From assembly GCA_910574475.1 (NCBI GenBank), contig CAJTAT010000004.1:248001-312000 (forward strand): DNA of 64,000 nucleotides. The letters are read 5' to 3'. Source of the stretch: Clostridia bacterium. GTDB lineage: Bacteria; Bacillota; Clostridia; Lachnospirales; Lachnospiraceae. Below, one piece after another: positions 1 through 6,334 of this stretch (positions are counted from its first letter, which is position 1; each line of letters begins with the position of its first letter). Both the position numbers and the translations under genes were made by a program. The notes beneath the pieces are model-generated. The model saw nothing but the letters and a program-made list of their open reading frames with translations, was not told the origin of the DNA and did no database searches.

Positions 1-29
1 TATTATACGCTATATAGTATAAGTAACTT

Positions 30-56
30 ATAATATTATATGACATATAATATTAT
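30..56. promoter_or_regulatory. Palindromic operator candidate upstream of padR
   Basis: A perfect 12-bp inverted repeat (ATAATATTATAT, 3-nt spacer GAC, then its complement) lies 38 bp before the padR start. A second, shorter AT-rich dyad (TATAC...GTATA) precedes it at about 4-21. PadR-family repressors commonly bind AT-rich dyads at their own promoters, so autoregulation is a reasonable inference. The AT-rich setting also makes chance palindromes more likely. Confidence 0.5.
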
Positions 57-94
57 ATCCTAAGATACAAAAATCAGGATAAGGAGAGGGTTGC

Positions 95-415
95 ATGGTA
101 TTTAACACGGGAGCGGCGCTCCTGGACGCAATCGTACTGGCCGTTGTATCTAATGATATAGATGGTACTTACGGCTATAAAATCACCCAGGACGTGCGCC
201 AGGCCATCGAGATATCTGAGTCCACCTTATATCCAGTTCTGCGCAGACTACAGAAAGATGGTTGTCTGGAGACATACGATATGGAATATGGTGGCAGGAA
301 TCGCAGATACTACCGGATAACAGAGGCAGGAACAGCGCAGCTGAATCTGTATAAGACAGAGTGGAAGCAATATTCCACTAAGATTGCGAAATTATTTGCG
401 GGGAGAGGTGTGTAA
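95..415 (+). CDS. PadR-family transcriptional regulator
   Basis: A 106-residue winged-helix protein. Residues about 26-78 carry the PadR hallmarks: a YGYKI segment, the recognition helix STLYPVLRRL, and a wing ending in RRYYRITEAG. The length matches small PadR proteins made of the winged helix plus a short dimerisation helix. The start at 95 follows a strong AAGGAGAGG ribosome binding site. Its stop overlaps the next start (TAATG), so it is co-transcribed with the DUF1700 and DUF4097 genes. PadR next to DUF1700/DUF4097 is a recurrent Firmicutes arrangement, usually read as a repressor of the envelope proteins behind it. The effector is unknown. Confidence 0.9.
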   Translation: MVFNTGAALLDAIVLAVVSNDIDGTYGYKITQDVRQAIEISESTLYPVLRRLQKDGCLETYDMEYGGRNRRYYRITEAGTAQLNLYKTEWKQYSTKIAKLFAGRGV

Positions 416-1125
416 TGAACAGAAAGGAATTTATGGAAAGGCTGGAAAAGCTCCTCTGGAATATTTCTGACAGTGAACGTGAGGAGGCCCTACAGTATTA
501 TAATGACTATTTTGACGATGCAGGGGAAGAAAACGAGGCAAGAGTAATTGAAGAACTGGTCAGCCCAGAACAGGTGGCGCAAAAGATTAAGGCGGGCCTG
601 TCAGATTCGGCATCTGAATACTCAGAAAGAGGTTATGAGGATACCCGTTTTCAAAATTCTCAGGAAGTCATTTCGAGAGAACAGGTGAATATAGACCAGG
701 AACATAAGGGACAGGTAGACCGAAGAAACCAAAGTGCATCATATGGAACAAATTTTTGGAAGATTCTTGCGATCGCCTTGCTGTGCATTGTGGTAGCTCC
801 AGTTATCATCCCTATATGTGCTGCGGTTTTTGCTGTTTTAGTAGCCATTGTAATTGGGCTGATTGGCGCAGCGATTGGAATTGTTGCAGCGGGATTCTCC
901 CTTCTGGTAGTGGGAATTGTAGTAATTGGAGTTGGGATTGCCCAGATATTTGCAGTTCCTTCCGTAGGAATAGCCATGGCTGGCGTAGGCTGTCTGATAT
1001 TTGCAATAGGAGTTCTATTTTCTATATTTACTGTATGGTGCTGTGTCAAAATAATACCAGGACTCATACGTGGAATTGTTGGGCTGATTAGTTATCCCTT
1101 TCGAAAGGCAGGTGCGAAAAAATGA
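415..1125 (+). CDS. DUF1700 (HAAS-type) membrane protein
   Basis: A 236-residue protein. An acidic helical N-terminal domain (about 1-62, MNRKEFMERLEKLL onward, with the conserved EEALQYYNDYFDDAG segment) is typical of DUF1700/HAAS domains. A polar linker (65-112) leads to a long, very hydrophobic Gly/Ala/Val/Ile-rich stretch (115-215) able to form several membrane helices, then a basic tail. It overlaps padR by one base and the DUF4097 gene by four (ATGA), indicating translational coupling. HAAS domains are thought to act with PadR regulators and DUF4097 proteins in envelope sensing. The molecular function is not known. Confidence 0.85.
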   Translation: MNRKEFMERLEKLLWNISDSEREEALQYYNDYFDDAGEENEARVIEELVSPEQVAQKIKAGLSDSASEYSERGYEDTRFQNSQEVISREQVNIDQEHKGQVDRRNQSASYGTNFWKILAIALLCIVVAPVIIPICAAVFAVLVAIVIGLIGAAIGIVAAGFSLLVVGIVVIGVGIAQIFAVPSVGIAMAGVGCLIFAIGVLFSIFTVWCCVKIIPGLIRGIVGLISYPFRKAGAKK

Positions 1126-2183
1126 AATCATTGATGAAATTTTGCCTGATGTTGGCGGCAGTGTTTATTGTAATTGGATTAATAGGAGTAGTTGCCGGAA
1201 TGGCCATGGGAGCAAAACCCAATCAGTTTTTGAGACCTGTTTACTATAGAAATAATTTTTCCTGGCATCATGATGATATCTTTGACTACTGGGAAGATGA
1301 ATTAGATGATCAGCTAGATTCCTGGACAGAACAACTAGATGATCAGATGGACTCTTTAGATGATAAATTAGATGATCAGATGGATCGTCTGGAAGATGAC
1401 CTGGATGAGCAGTTAGATTCGTGGGAGGATGATTTGGACACATGGACAGACCAATTGGGAAATTGGAGTAGGGAAGAGACGACTTCATGGACTGTAGACA
1501 CCTTTGAGGGGGTCTATGGGAACGAGAATACCAAGAAGCTGGAATTAGATTTAAGCAAGAGCGTTGTAAAAATTTATACTCATGAAGATAAAAATATCTA
1601 TATCAAAGGCAGCAATGCAAAAAATTATTTTAGCATAGAAGAGGATGGAGATACATTGCGTTTGCGGGATACCAGAAAAAGCAAGAGAAAGCCATTGAAG
1701 CTGGAAATATATTTGCCTGAGAGAACCTTTGAGAAGATAGAAATGGATGTGGGAGCCAGCAAGCTCTATGCACAGAAACTGGCCGCAGAAAAGATTGATA
1801 TGGATCTGGGGGCAGGTGAATTTTATACAGAATCGTTGGAAGGTGATAAAATTTCCATTAATTTGGGAGCAGGAAGATTGACCATTGGCGGGATGGCAGT
1901 TCAGGACAGGGCAGACCTTGAAGTGGGTGCTGCTGAGATGGTGGCAGACAATGTTCAAGGAGGAGACCTGTATCTGGAATGTGGCGTGGGATCCATCCAA
2001 ATGACAGCAAAAGGTTCAGAGAAAGATTACAACTATTCTATGGTTTGCGGCATTGGAATTATTAATCTAAATGGAACAAGTCATTCTGGCATGGGGCATG
2101 ACCAAACCATTGACAACCAGGCATCCAAAAAGGTATCCATGGAATGTGGAATTGGACAGATTCGATTAGATTTTGAGCAGTAG
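1122..2183 (+). CDS. Membrane-anchored DUF4097 beta-repeat protein with hendecad coiled coil
   Basis: A 353-residue protein. Residues 5-28 form one membrane anchor. Residues 61-115 are five consecutive 11-residue units beginning LDDQ/LDEQ/LDTW with heavy Asp/Glu content, a hendecad pattern that predicts a coiled-coil stalk. Residues about 130-353 are repeated short strands with GAG/GAS/CGVG turns (DVGAS, DLGAG, NLGAG, EVGAA, ECGVG, VCGIG, ECGIG), the DUF4097 adhesin-like beta repeat. It is the third gene of the padR operon and is probably displayed outside the membrane. Function unknown; an envelope-stress or surface-sensing role is inferred from context. Confidence 0.85.
   Translation: MKSLMKFCLMLAAVFIVIGLIGVVAGMAMGAKPNQFLRPVYYRNNFSWHHDDIFDYWEDELDDQLDSWTEQLDDQMDSLDDKLDDQMDRLEDDLDEQLDSWEDDLDTWTDQLGNWSREETTSWTVDTFEGVYGNENTKKLELDLSKSVVKIYTHEDKNIYIKGSNAKNYFSIEEDGDTLRLRDTRKSKRKPLKLEIYLPERTFEKIEMDVGASKLYAQKLAAEKIDMDLGAGEFYTESLEGDKISINLGAGRLTIGGMAVQDRADLEVGAAEMVADNVQGGDLYLECGVGSIQMTAKGSEKDYNYSMVCGIGIINLNGTSHSGMGHDQTIDNQASKKVSMECGIGQIRLDFEQ
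1302..1466 (+). repeat. 33-bp coding repeat (11-residue hendecads), about 5 copies
   Basis: Inside the DUF4097 gene, residues 61-71, 72-82, 83-93, 94-104 and 105-115 line up as degenerate LDDQxDxxxxx units, each 33 bp. The DNA copies have diverged (GATGATCAG recurs), which suggests older internal duplication. Confidence 0.75.
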
Positions 2184-2213
2184 TTAAAAAGGAATTTTAA
2201 GGAGGAATGAAAA

Positions 2214-2402
2214 ATGGAGAAAAGATTAACAAGATCGAGAACAAATAAAATGATTTGCGGTATATGTGGAGGTGTGGGAGAATATTTTAACATTGATCCC
2301 ACAGTCATCCGTTTGATTTGGGCAGTTTTGTCTATCGGAAGCTTTGGTACGGGTATCATCGTATATATTATTGCATCTGTTATTGTACCAGAAGAATACT
2401 AA
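2214..2402 (+). CDS. PspC-domain small membrane protein
   Basis: A 62-residue protein made almost entirely of a PspC domain: basic N-terminus, the GICGGVGEYFNIDPTVIRLIW signature (about 15-37) and a C-terminal membrane helix ending in IIASVIVPEE. PspC proteins are membrane-embedded envelope-stress factors; stand-alone 60-residue forms are common in Firmicutes. It lies 30 bp after the DUF4097 gene with its own AAGGAGGAA ribosome binding site, so it probably belongs to the padR operon. Confidence 0.93.
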   Translation: MEKRLTRSRTNKMICGICGGVGEYFNIDPTVIRLIWAVLSIGSFGTGIIVYIIASVIVPEEY

Positions 2403-2420
2403 TGCATAAGCCTCAGGAAA

Positions 2421-2466
2421 ATGGCCATACTCCTAATATATGGAAGATAGAAAGGGGTATGGTCAT
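2421..2466 (+). promoter_or_regulatory. Hairpin covering the spore-protein ribosome binding site
   Basis: ATGGCCATACTCC (2421-2433) can pair with GGGGTATGGTCAT (2454-2466) through a 13-bp stem containing G-U pairs. The only purine-rich ribosome-binding candidate for the next gene, AAAGGGG at 2451-2457, sits at the edge of the 3' arm. It may end the padR operon, hide the site, or do both. Confidence 0.4.
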
Positions 2467-2471
2467 TTATT

Positions 2472-2708
2472 ATGTCTAAAAAGAAGAAAATAGATCTGAC
2501 AAACCTGGAACCGGAAGAGCAATTGAAATATGAGATTGCCGAGGAACTTGGCCTGCTTGATAAAGTAGTGGCTGACGGGTGGAAATCTCTCTCAGCCAAA
2601 GAGACTGGGCGTATTGGAGGATTGATGACTAAAAAGAAGAAAGAGATGAAGGCAAAAGCTCAGAAAGAAGTGGAAGGAAGAGAAGTTCTGGTAGAAGAAC
2701 TTTTGTGA
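2472..2708 (+). CDS. Small acid-soluble spore protein, alpha/beta-type (divergent)
   Basis: A 78-residue charged protein. Residues about 19-56 match the alpha/beta SASP pattern: KYEIAEELGLLDKV, then GWKSLSAKETGRIGGLMTKK, corresponding to the ELG helix and the ENGxVGGxMxK helix of the family. SASPs coat DNA in dormant spores and are normally made in the forespore. This copy has a lysine-rich head and tail and an ETGRIGG version of the GPR-protease and DNA-contact region, so it is divergent. No sigma-G promoter was identified with confidence. The call implies a spore-forming host. Confidence 0.75.
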   Translation: MSKKKKIDLTNLEPEEQLKYEIAEELGLLDKVVADGWKSLSAKETGRIGGLMTKKKKEMKAKAQKEVEGREVLVEELL

Positions 2709-2752
2709 GACCAGGGCCGTTCAAATAATAACCCTTTGATGTGATTTTATTC

Positions 2753-2780
2753 TTGCATATTTCCTTATATATGTTATAAT
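2753..2780 (+). promoter_or_regulatory. Sigma-A promoter of the suf-like operon
   Basis: TTGCAT (2753-2758) and a perfect TATAAT (2775-2780) are separated by 16 bp. The predicted transcription start falls in or just before the inverted repeats at 2786-2818, so those repeats would overlap the start region. Confidence 0.7.
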
Positions 2781-2785
2781 TAATA

Positions 2786-2818
2786 AATCCGAGTGCAATA
2801 GTCGGATTTATAATCCGA
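2786..2818. promoter_or_regulatory. Three-half-site operator candidate before sufC
   Basis: AATCCGA (2786-2792), TCGGATT (2802-2808) and AATCCGA (2812-2818) give two overlapping dyads: one with a 9-bp gap and one with a 3-bp gap (a 17-bp palindrome). The position just downstream of the -10 suits a repressor. An Rrf2/IscR/SufR-type Fe-S sensor is the natural candidate but is inferred only from the operon content. Confidence 0.6.
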
Positions 2819-2839
2819 ATTTACAATGATAGAAAGAAG

Positions 2840-3622
2840 ATGAGAAAAATGCTTGAAGTAAAGCACCTGGCCTATCAGGTTATGGAAAATGGAGTTGAGC
2901 GGAAGCTGGTAGATGATGTAAGCTTTACCGTACAAGATGGGGAAATGCTAGTTATCACAGGTCCTAATGGGGGAGGCAAATCCACCATAGCAAAGCTTTT
3001 GATGGGAATTGAGAAAGCGGACAGAGGGGAGATCCGATTGGACGGCCAGGATCTTTCTGCAATGAATGTAGACGAGCGGGCCAATGCTGGTATCGGCTAT
3101 GCCTTCCAGCAGCCGCCGGCCTTTAAAGGCATGACAGTAGAGCGCTTGCTGAACCTGGCAGCCGGACAGACATTATCAGAATCTGTCTGCTGTGAACTTT
3201 TAAGCAGCGTGGGCATGTGTGCCAGAGAATATTTGAAGAGAGAGGCTGATGCTACCCTTTCCGGCGGAGAACGAAAGCGGATTGAGATTGCCACAGTACT
3301 GGCCAAATCCCACAAAATCTGTATTTTTGATGAGCCGGAGGCTGGTATTGATCTGTGGAGTTTTTCTATGTTGGTCGATCAGTTTGAGAAGATTCATGAG
3401 AAAAAGCAGGAAAGCCTTCTTTTGATTTCCCATCAGGAACGGATTATCCGTATGGCAGACCGGATTCTGGTGGTAAATGACGGGCAGATTCAGGATGAAG
3501 GAAGCAGAGAGGAGATGCTTCTCAAGCTGTTCCCTGAAGAAAGCGGCTGTGCCTGCAGAAATGAAAATGGCGGAAGGGAGGATGGAAGCTGTGAGTGTGA
3601 AGCTGGATGCAGCAGCAGATAG
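2840..3622 (+). CDS. sufC: SufC-like Fe-S assembly ATPase
   Basis: A 260-residue ABC ATPase. It has Walker A GPNGGGKST (41-49), signature LSGGERKR (140-147), Walker B CIFDEPEAGID (161-171) and switch His198. The GGG loop and DEPEAGID Walker B are SufC-like rather than transporter-like, and there is no permease. It would power Fe-S cluster assembly on the SufB/D-type partner encoded next. The last 24 residues form an unusual tail with five cysteines (237, 239, 251, 253, 257), whose final part lies in the overlap with the next gene. No sufS, sufU or sufD is adjacent, matching the two-gene SUF-like minimal systems of anaerobes. Confidence 0.9.
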   Translation: MRKMLEVKHLAYQVMENGVERKLVDDVSFTVQDGEMLVITGPNGGGKSTIAKLLMGIEKADRGEIRLDGQDLSAMNVDERANAGIGYAFQQPPAFKGMTVERLLNLAAGQTLSESVCCELLSSVGMCAREYLKREADATLSGGERKRIEIATVLAKSHKICIFDEPEAGIDLWSFSMLVDQFEKIHEKKQESLLLISHQERIIRMADRILVVNDGQIQDEGSREEMLLKLFPEESGCACRNENGGREDGSCECEAGCSSR

Positions 3623-4520
3623 AGTATTAAAGGTGATTGACAAGTCTGTGACGGAGCAGAAGGGAGCCTACAATGTGCGCTACAATGGGCAGCCTCTATG
3701 CCATGGAGACAGCGAGCATATTAAGATACGTCGAAAAGAAGATAAGCAGGGAATCGATGTGTATATTGATAAAGATGCCAGAGGAGAGCAGGTACATATC
3801 CCAGTGGTGGTGTCCGTGTCTGGTATGACAGATATTGTATACAATGATTTTTATGTGGAACCCGGAGCTCAGGCTGTGATTGTGGCCGGATGTGGAATCC
3901 ACAATTCCGGCTGTGATTCAGCAAGACACGATGGAATCCATGCTTTTCACATTGGAAAGGGTGCCAACGTGCGTTATGAGGAAAAGCATTACGGAGAGGG
4001 CGAAGGAAGTGGAGAGAGGATTCTCAATCCAGTGACAAAAATTTATCTGGAAGAGGATGCAGTTTTCACCCTGGACACAGCTCAGATCCGAGGTGTAGAT
4101 TCCACTGTGCGGGAGACAGAGGTAGTGATGGGAGCAGGAGCCCGTCTTCAGGTGACGGAGCGACTTATGACACATGACAAACAGACAGCAGTCTCCAATA
4201 TGGAAGTACAGATGAACGGAGACGGAAGCTCAGCCCAGATCATTTCCCGTTCTGTAGCCAAGGGAAGCTCCGTGCAGACCTTCCACCCCAAGGCGGTAGG
4301 TAATGCAGGCTGCCATGCCCATATTCAGTGCGATTCTATTATTATGGATAAGGCGGAAGTGTGCTCCATCCCAGAAATCAATGCTCGAAATATTGACGCT
4401 CAGATTATTCATGAGGCAGCTATTGGGCGTATTAACGACGAGCAGCTTCTGAAGCTTCGCAGCCTTGGCATGACAGAAGAAGAGGCGGAGGCAGTGATTA
4501 TAGAGAACTTTCTTCAATAG
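3591..4520 (+). CDS. SufB/SufD-family Fe-S scaffold protein (minimal SUF)
   Basis: About 309 residues from a GTG start at 3591, chosen because AAGGGAGG lies 9 bp upstream; in-frame ATGs at 3561 and 3582 and an open frame from 3477 are less well placed. It overlaps sufC by 32 bp. The body is the right-handed beta-helix typical of SufB/SufD, with conserved VVAGCGIHNSGCDSARHDGIHAF and a C-terminal helical segment (LLKLRSLGMTEEEAEAVIIENFL). At about 310 residues it is shorter than classical SufB (about 460-490). Role: Fe-S cluster scaffold driven by SufC. It corresponds to SmsB in SUF-like minimal systems. Confidence 0.85.
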   Translation: MSVKLDAAADRVLKVIDKSVTEQKGAYNVRYNGQPLCHGDSEHIKIRRKEDKQGIDVYIDKDARGEQVHIPVVVSVSGMTDIVYNDFYVEPGAQAVIVAGCGIHNSGCDSARHDGIHAFHIGKGANVRYEEKHYGEGEGSGERILNPVTKIYLEEDAVFTLDTAQIRGVDSTVRETEVVMGAGARLQVTERLMTHDKQTAVSNMEVQMNGDGSSAQIISRSVAKGSSVQTFHPKAVGNAGCHAHIQCDSIIMDKAEVCSIPEINARNIDAQIIHEAAIGRINDEQLLKLRSLGMTEEEAEAVIIENFLQ

Positions 4521-4539
4521 TGAAATATAGGAGAGCGCT

Positions 4540-6015
4540 ATGCTATACATAGGAATCGATTTAGGAACCTCAGCAGTGAAACTCCTGTTGATGGATGAAG
4601 TGGGTAAGATTCAGAAAATAGTGTCAAGAGAATACCCCTTGTATTATCCAAAGCCTGGCTGGTCGGAGCAGGATCCAGCGGACTGGTATACACAGACTCT
4701 GGAAGGCCTTAGAGAGCTTCTTTCTGATTGTGATAAGTCTCAGGTAGCTGGAATCAGCTTTGGAGGGCAGATGCATGGCCTCGTAATTCTTAATCATGAG
4801 GATCAGGTAATCCGCCCGGCGATTCTCTGGAATGACGGAAGAACGGCTATGGAGACGGATTATTTAAACCAGGAGATTGGAAAGGTTAAGCTTTCCCAAT
4901 ATACAGCAAATATTGCCTTCGCAGGCTTCACAGCACCTAAGATACTCTGGATAAAAAATCAGGAGCCAGAAAACTTTGCCTGCATTGAGAAGATAATGCT
5001 GCCCAAGGATTACCTGGCCTACCGATTATCAGAAACTTTCTGTACAGATGTGTCAGATGCTTCCGGTACGCTACTCTTTGATGTAAAGAATAAGTGCTGG
5101 TCGAAAGAAATGATGGAGATCTGCGGTGTAAAGGAAACTCAGTTGCCGAAGATTTTTGAAAGCTATGAGGTAGTAGGAACTTTGAGACCAAAGCTGGCGG
5201 CAGAGCTTGGCCTTTCTGAAAATGTAAAAATTGCAGCGGGGGCCGGGGATAATGCCGCTGCTGCTGTGGGAACCGGAACAGTAGGTGACGGAAGTTGTAA
5301 TATTTCCCTAGGAACATCGGGAACCATCTTCATCTCCAGCAAGAACTTTGGTGTAGATGAGAACAACGCACTCCACTCTTTCGCCCATGCGGATGGGTAT
5401 TACCATCTGATGGGATGTATGCTCAGCGCTGCTTCCTGCAATAAATGGTGGATGGATGAAATTCTGCGTACAAAGGATTATGTAGGAGAGCAAACAGAAA
5501 TCAAAGAGCTTGGAAAAAACAAGGTGTTTTTTCTGCCCTATCTCATGGGTGAGCGCAGTCCTCACAACAATCCCAATGCAAGGGGAACCTTTATGGGAAT
5601 GACTATGGATACCACAAGAGAAGATATGACACAGGCCGTTTTAGAGGGAGTAGCCTTTGCTTTGCGAGATTCTTTTGAGGTGGCAAAGGCTCTGGGAAGC
5701 CACATTGCTCGCACTAAAATATGTGGCGGAGGGGCGAAAAGTCCCCTGTGGCGCCAGATGATTGCCGACATTTTCAATATTAAAGTAGACATTCCAGAGA
5801 GTGAGGAAGGTCCGGCTATGGGCGGCGCTATGTTGGCGGCTGTGGCATGTGGAGAGTATGAAAGTGTGGAGGAGGCAGCTTGGAAGATTGTGAAAATAGT
5901 ACATACAGTAGAGCCAATTCCTGAAAATGCTGCCCGGTATGAGAAGCAGTATCAAAAGTTTCGTCAGATTTATCCGGCAGTGAAAGAACTGTTTGACATG
6001 ATACTAGATGAATGA
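4540..6015 (+). CDS. xylB: Xylulokinase-like FGGY carbohydrate kinase
   Basis: A 491-residue FGGY kinase. The N-terminal ATPase motif IGIDLGTSAVKLLL, the sugar-contact segment GGQMHGLV, ILWNDGRT, the catalytic-Asp region GAGDNAAAAVG, and the C-terminal ICGGGAKSPLWRQMIAD are all as in XylB. Expected reaction: ATP-dependent phosphorylation of D-xylulose to xylulose 5-phosphate, feeding the pentose phosphate pathway; substrate range inside FGGY cannot be fixed from sequence. It lies 19 bp after the SufB-like gene, so it may be co-transcribed with the Fe-S genes, which is odd for a sugar kinase. No xylA is in the window. A second FGGY paralogue is at 41023. Confidence 0.85.
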   Translation: MLYIGIDLGTSAVKLLLMDEVGKIQKIVSREYPLYYPKPGWSEQDPADWYTQTLEGLRELLSDCDKSQVAGISFGGQMHGLVILNHEDQVIRPAILWNDGRTAMETDYLNQEIGKVKLSQYTANIAFAGFTAPKILWIKNQEPENFACIEKIMLPKDYLAYRLSETFCTDVSDASGTLLFDVKNKCWSKEMMEICGVKETQLPKIFESYEVVGTLRPKLAAELGLSENVKIAAGAGDNAAAAVGTGTVGDGSCNISLGTSGTIFISSKNFGVDENNALHSFAHADGYYHLMGCMLSAASCNKWWMDEILRTKDYVGEQTEIKELGKNKVFFLPYLMGERSPHNNPNARGTFMGMTMDTTREDMTQAVLEGVAFALRDSFEVAKALGSHIARTKICGGGAKSPLWRQMIADIFNIKVDIPESEEGPAMGGAMLAAVACGEYESVEEAAWKIVKIVHTVEPIPENAARYEKQYQKFRQIYPAVKELFDMILDE

Positions 6016-6029
6016 GTTTCAAAAAAATT

Positions 6030-6058
6030 TTGCTTTTTACTATTAAAACTGTTATAAT
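6030..6058 (+). promoter_or_regulatory. Sigma-A promoter of the riboswitch-controlled gene
   Basis: TTGCTT (6030-6035), a 17-bp spacer and TATAAT (6053-6058) directly precede the riboswitch. It overlaps the region just after the xylB stop, so xylB and the downstream gene are separate units. Confidence 0.8.
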
Positions 6059-6074
6059 GAATCCAATCATATAA

Positions 6075-6252
6075 ACCGGCAGAGGATAACCCTAGAGACT
6101 TTCATACAAGAAAGCGCCGAAGAAGCAAACGAGGGAGTATATCGGTTCCCTGGTGGAAACTGACAGGCAAAAGGAAGGTTGTCCGACGGAACTCTGGAGA
6201 GAGCGGGAGACCGCCGCCTACGTGGCTATAACCAACTGGTAAAAGGACAGAG
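6075..6252 (+). ncRNA. Tandem glycine riboswitch
   Basis: Aptamer 1: hairpin CTTTC/GAAAG (6099-6114), the conserved core CGCCGAAGAAGCAA (6115-6128), a second hairpin AGGGA/TCCCT (6132-6151) and the 3' core ACAGGCAAAAGGA (6163-6175). Aptamer 2: closing stem CTCTG (6192-6196) with CAGAG (6248-6252), hairpin GCGG/CCGC (6203-6214) and 3' core GGTAAAAGGACAG (6238-6250). The two-aptamer layout and AAAAGGA cores identify the glycine class. The 5' core of aptamer 2 is degenerate (CGCCTACGTGG instead of CGCCGAAGnnGCAA). The 3' closing stem abuts the terminator, which fits a transcriptional switch that reads through when glycine binds. Confidence 0.85.
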
Positions 6253-6286
6253 AGACAGATGCTTAAATAGCATTTGTCTCTTTTTA
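6252..6286 (+). terminator. Riboswitch expression-platform terminator
   Basis: GAGACAGATGC (6252-6262) pairs with GCATTTGTCTC (6270-6280) with one G-U pair and a 7-nt loop, followed by TTTTTA. It starts inside the closing stem of aptamer 2, so aptamer folding and the terminator compete or stack at the junction. Confidence 0.88.
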
Positions 6287-6334
6287 TATGCGCACGGGCC
6301 CCGAGAGAAATATTTGAAAGGAAGGACAGAAAAT

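Noticed and set aside
3477..3590. N-terminal extension of the SufB/D-type protein
   Set aside because: It lies entirely inside sufC, has no suitable ribosome binding site, and its sequence is unlike the family; GTG 3591 has a good site.
6179..6334. N-terminal extension of the saccharopine-dehydrogenase-family protein
   Set aside because: It translates the riboswitch and terminator; the Rossmann motif begins right after ATG 6335, which has its own ribosome binding site.
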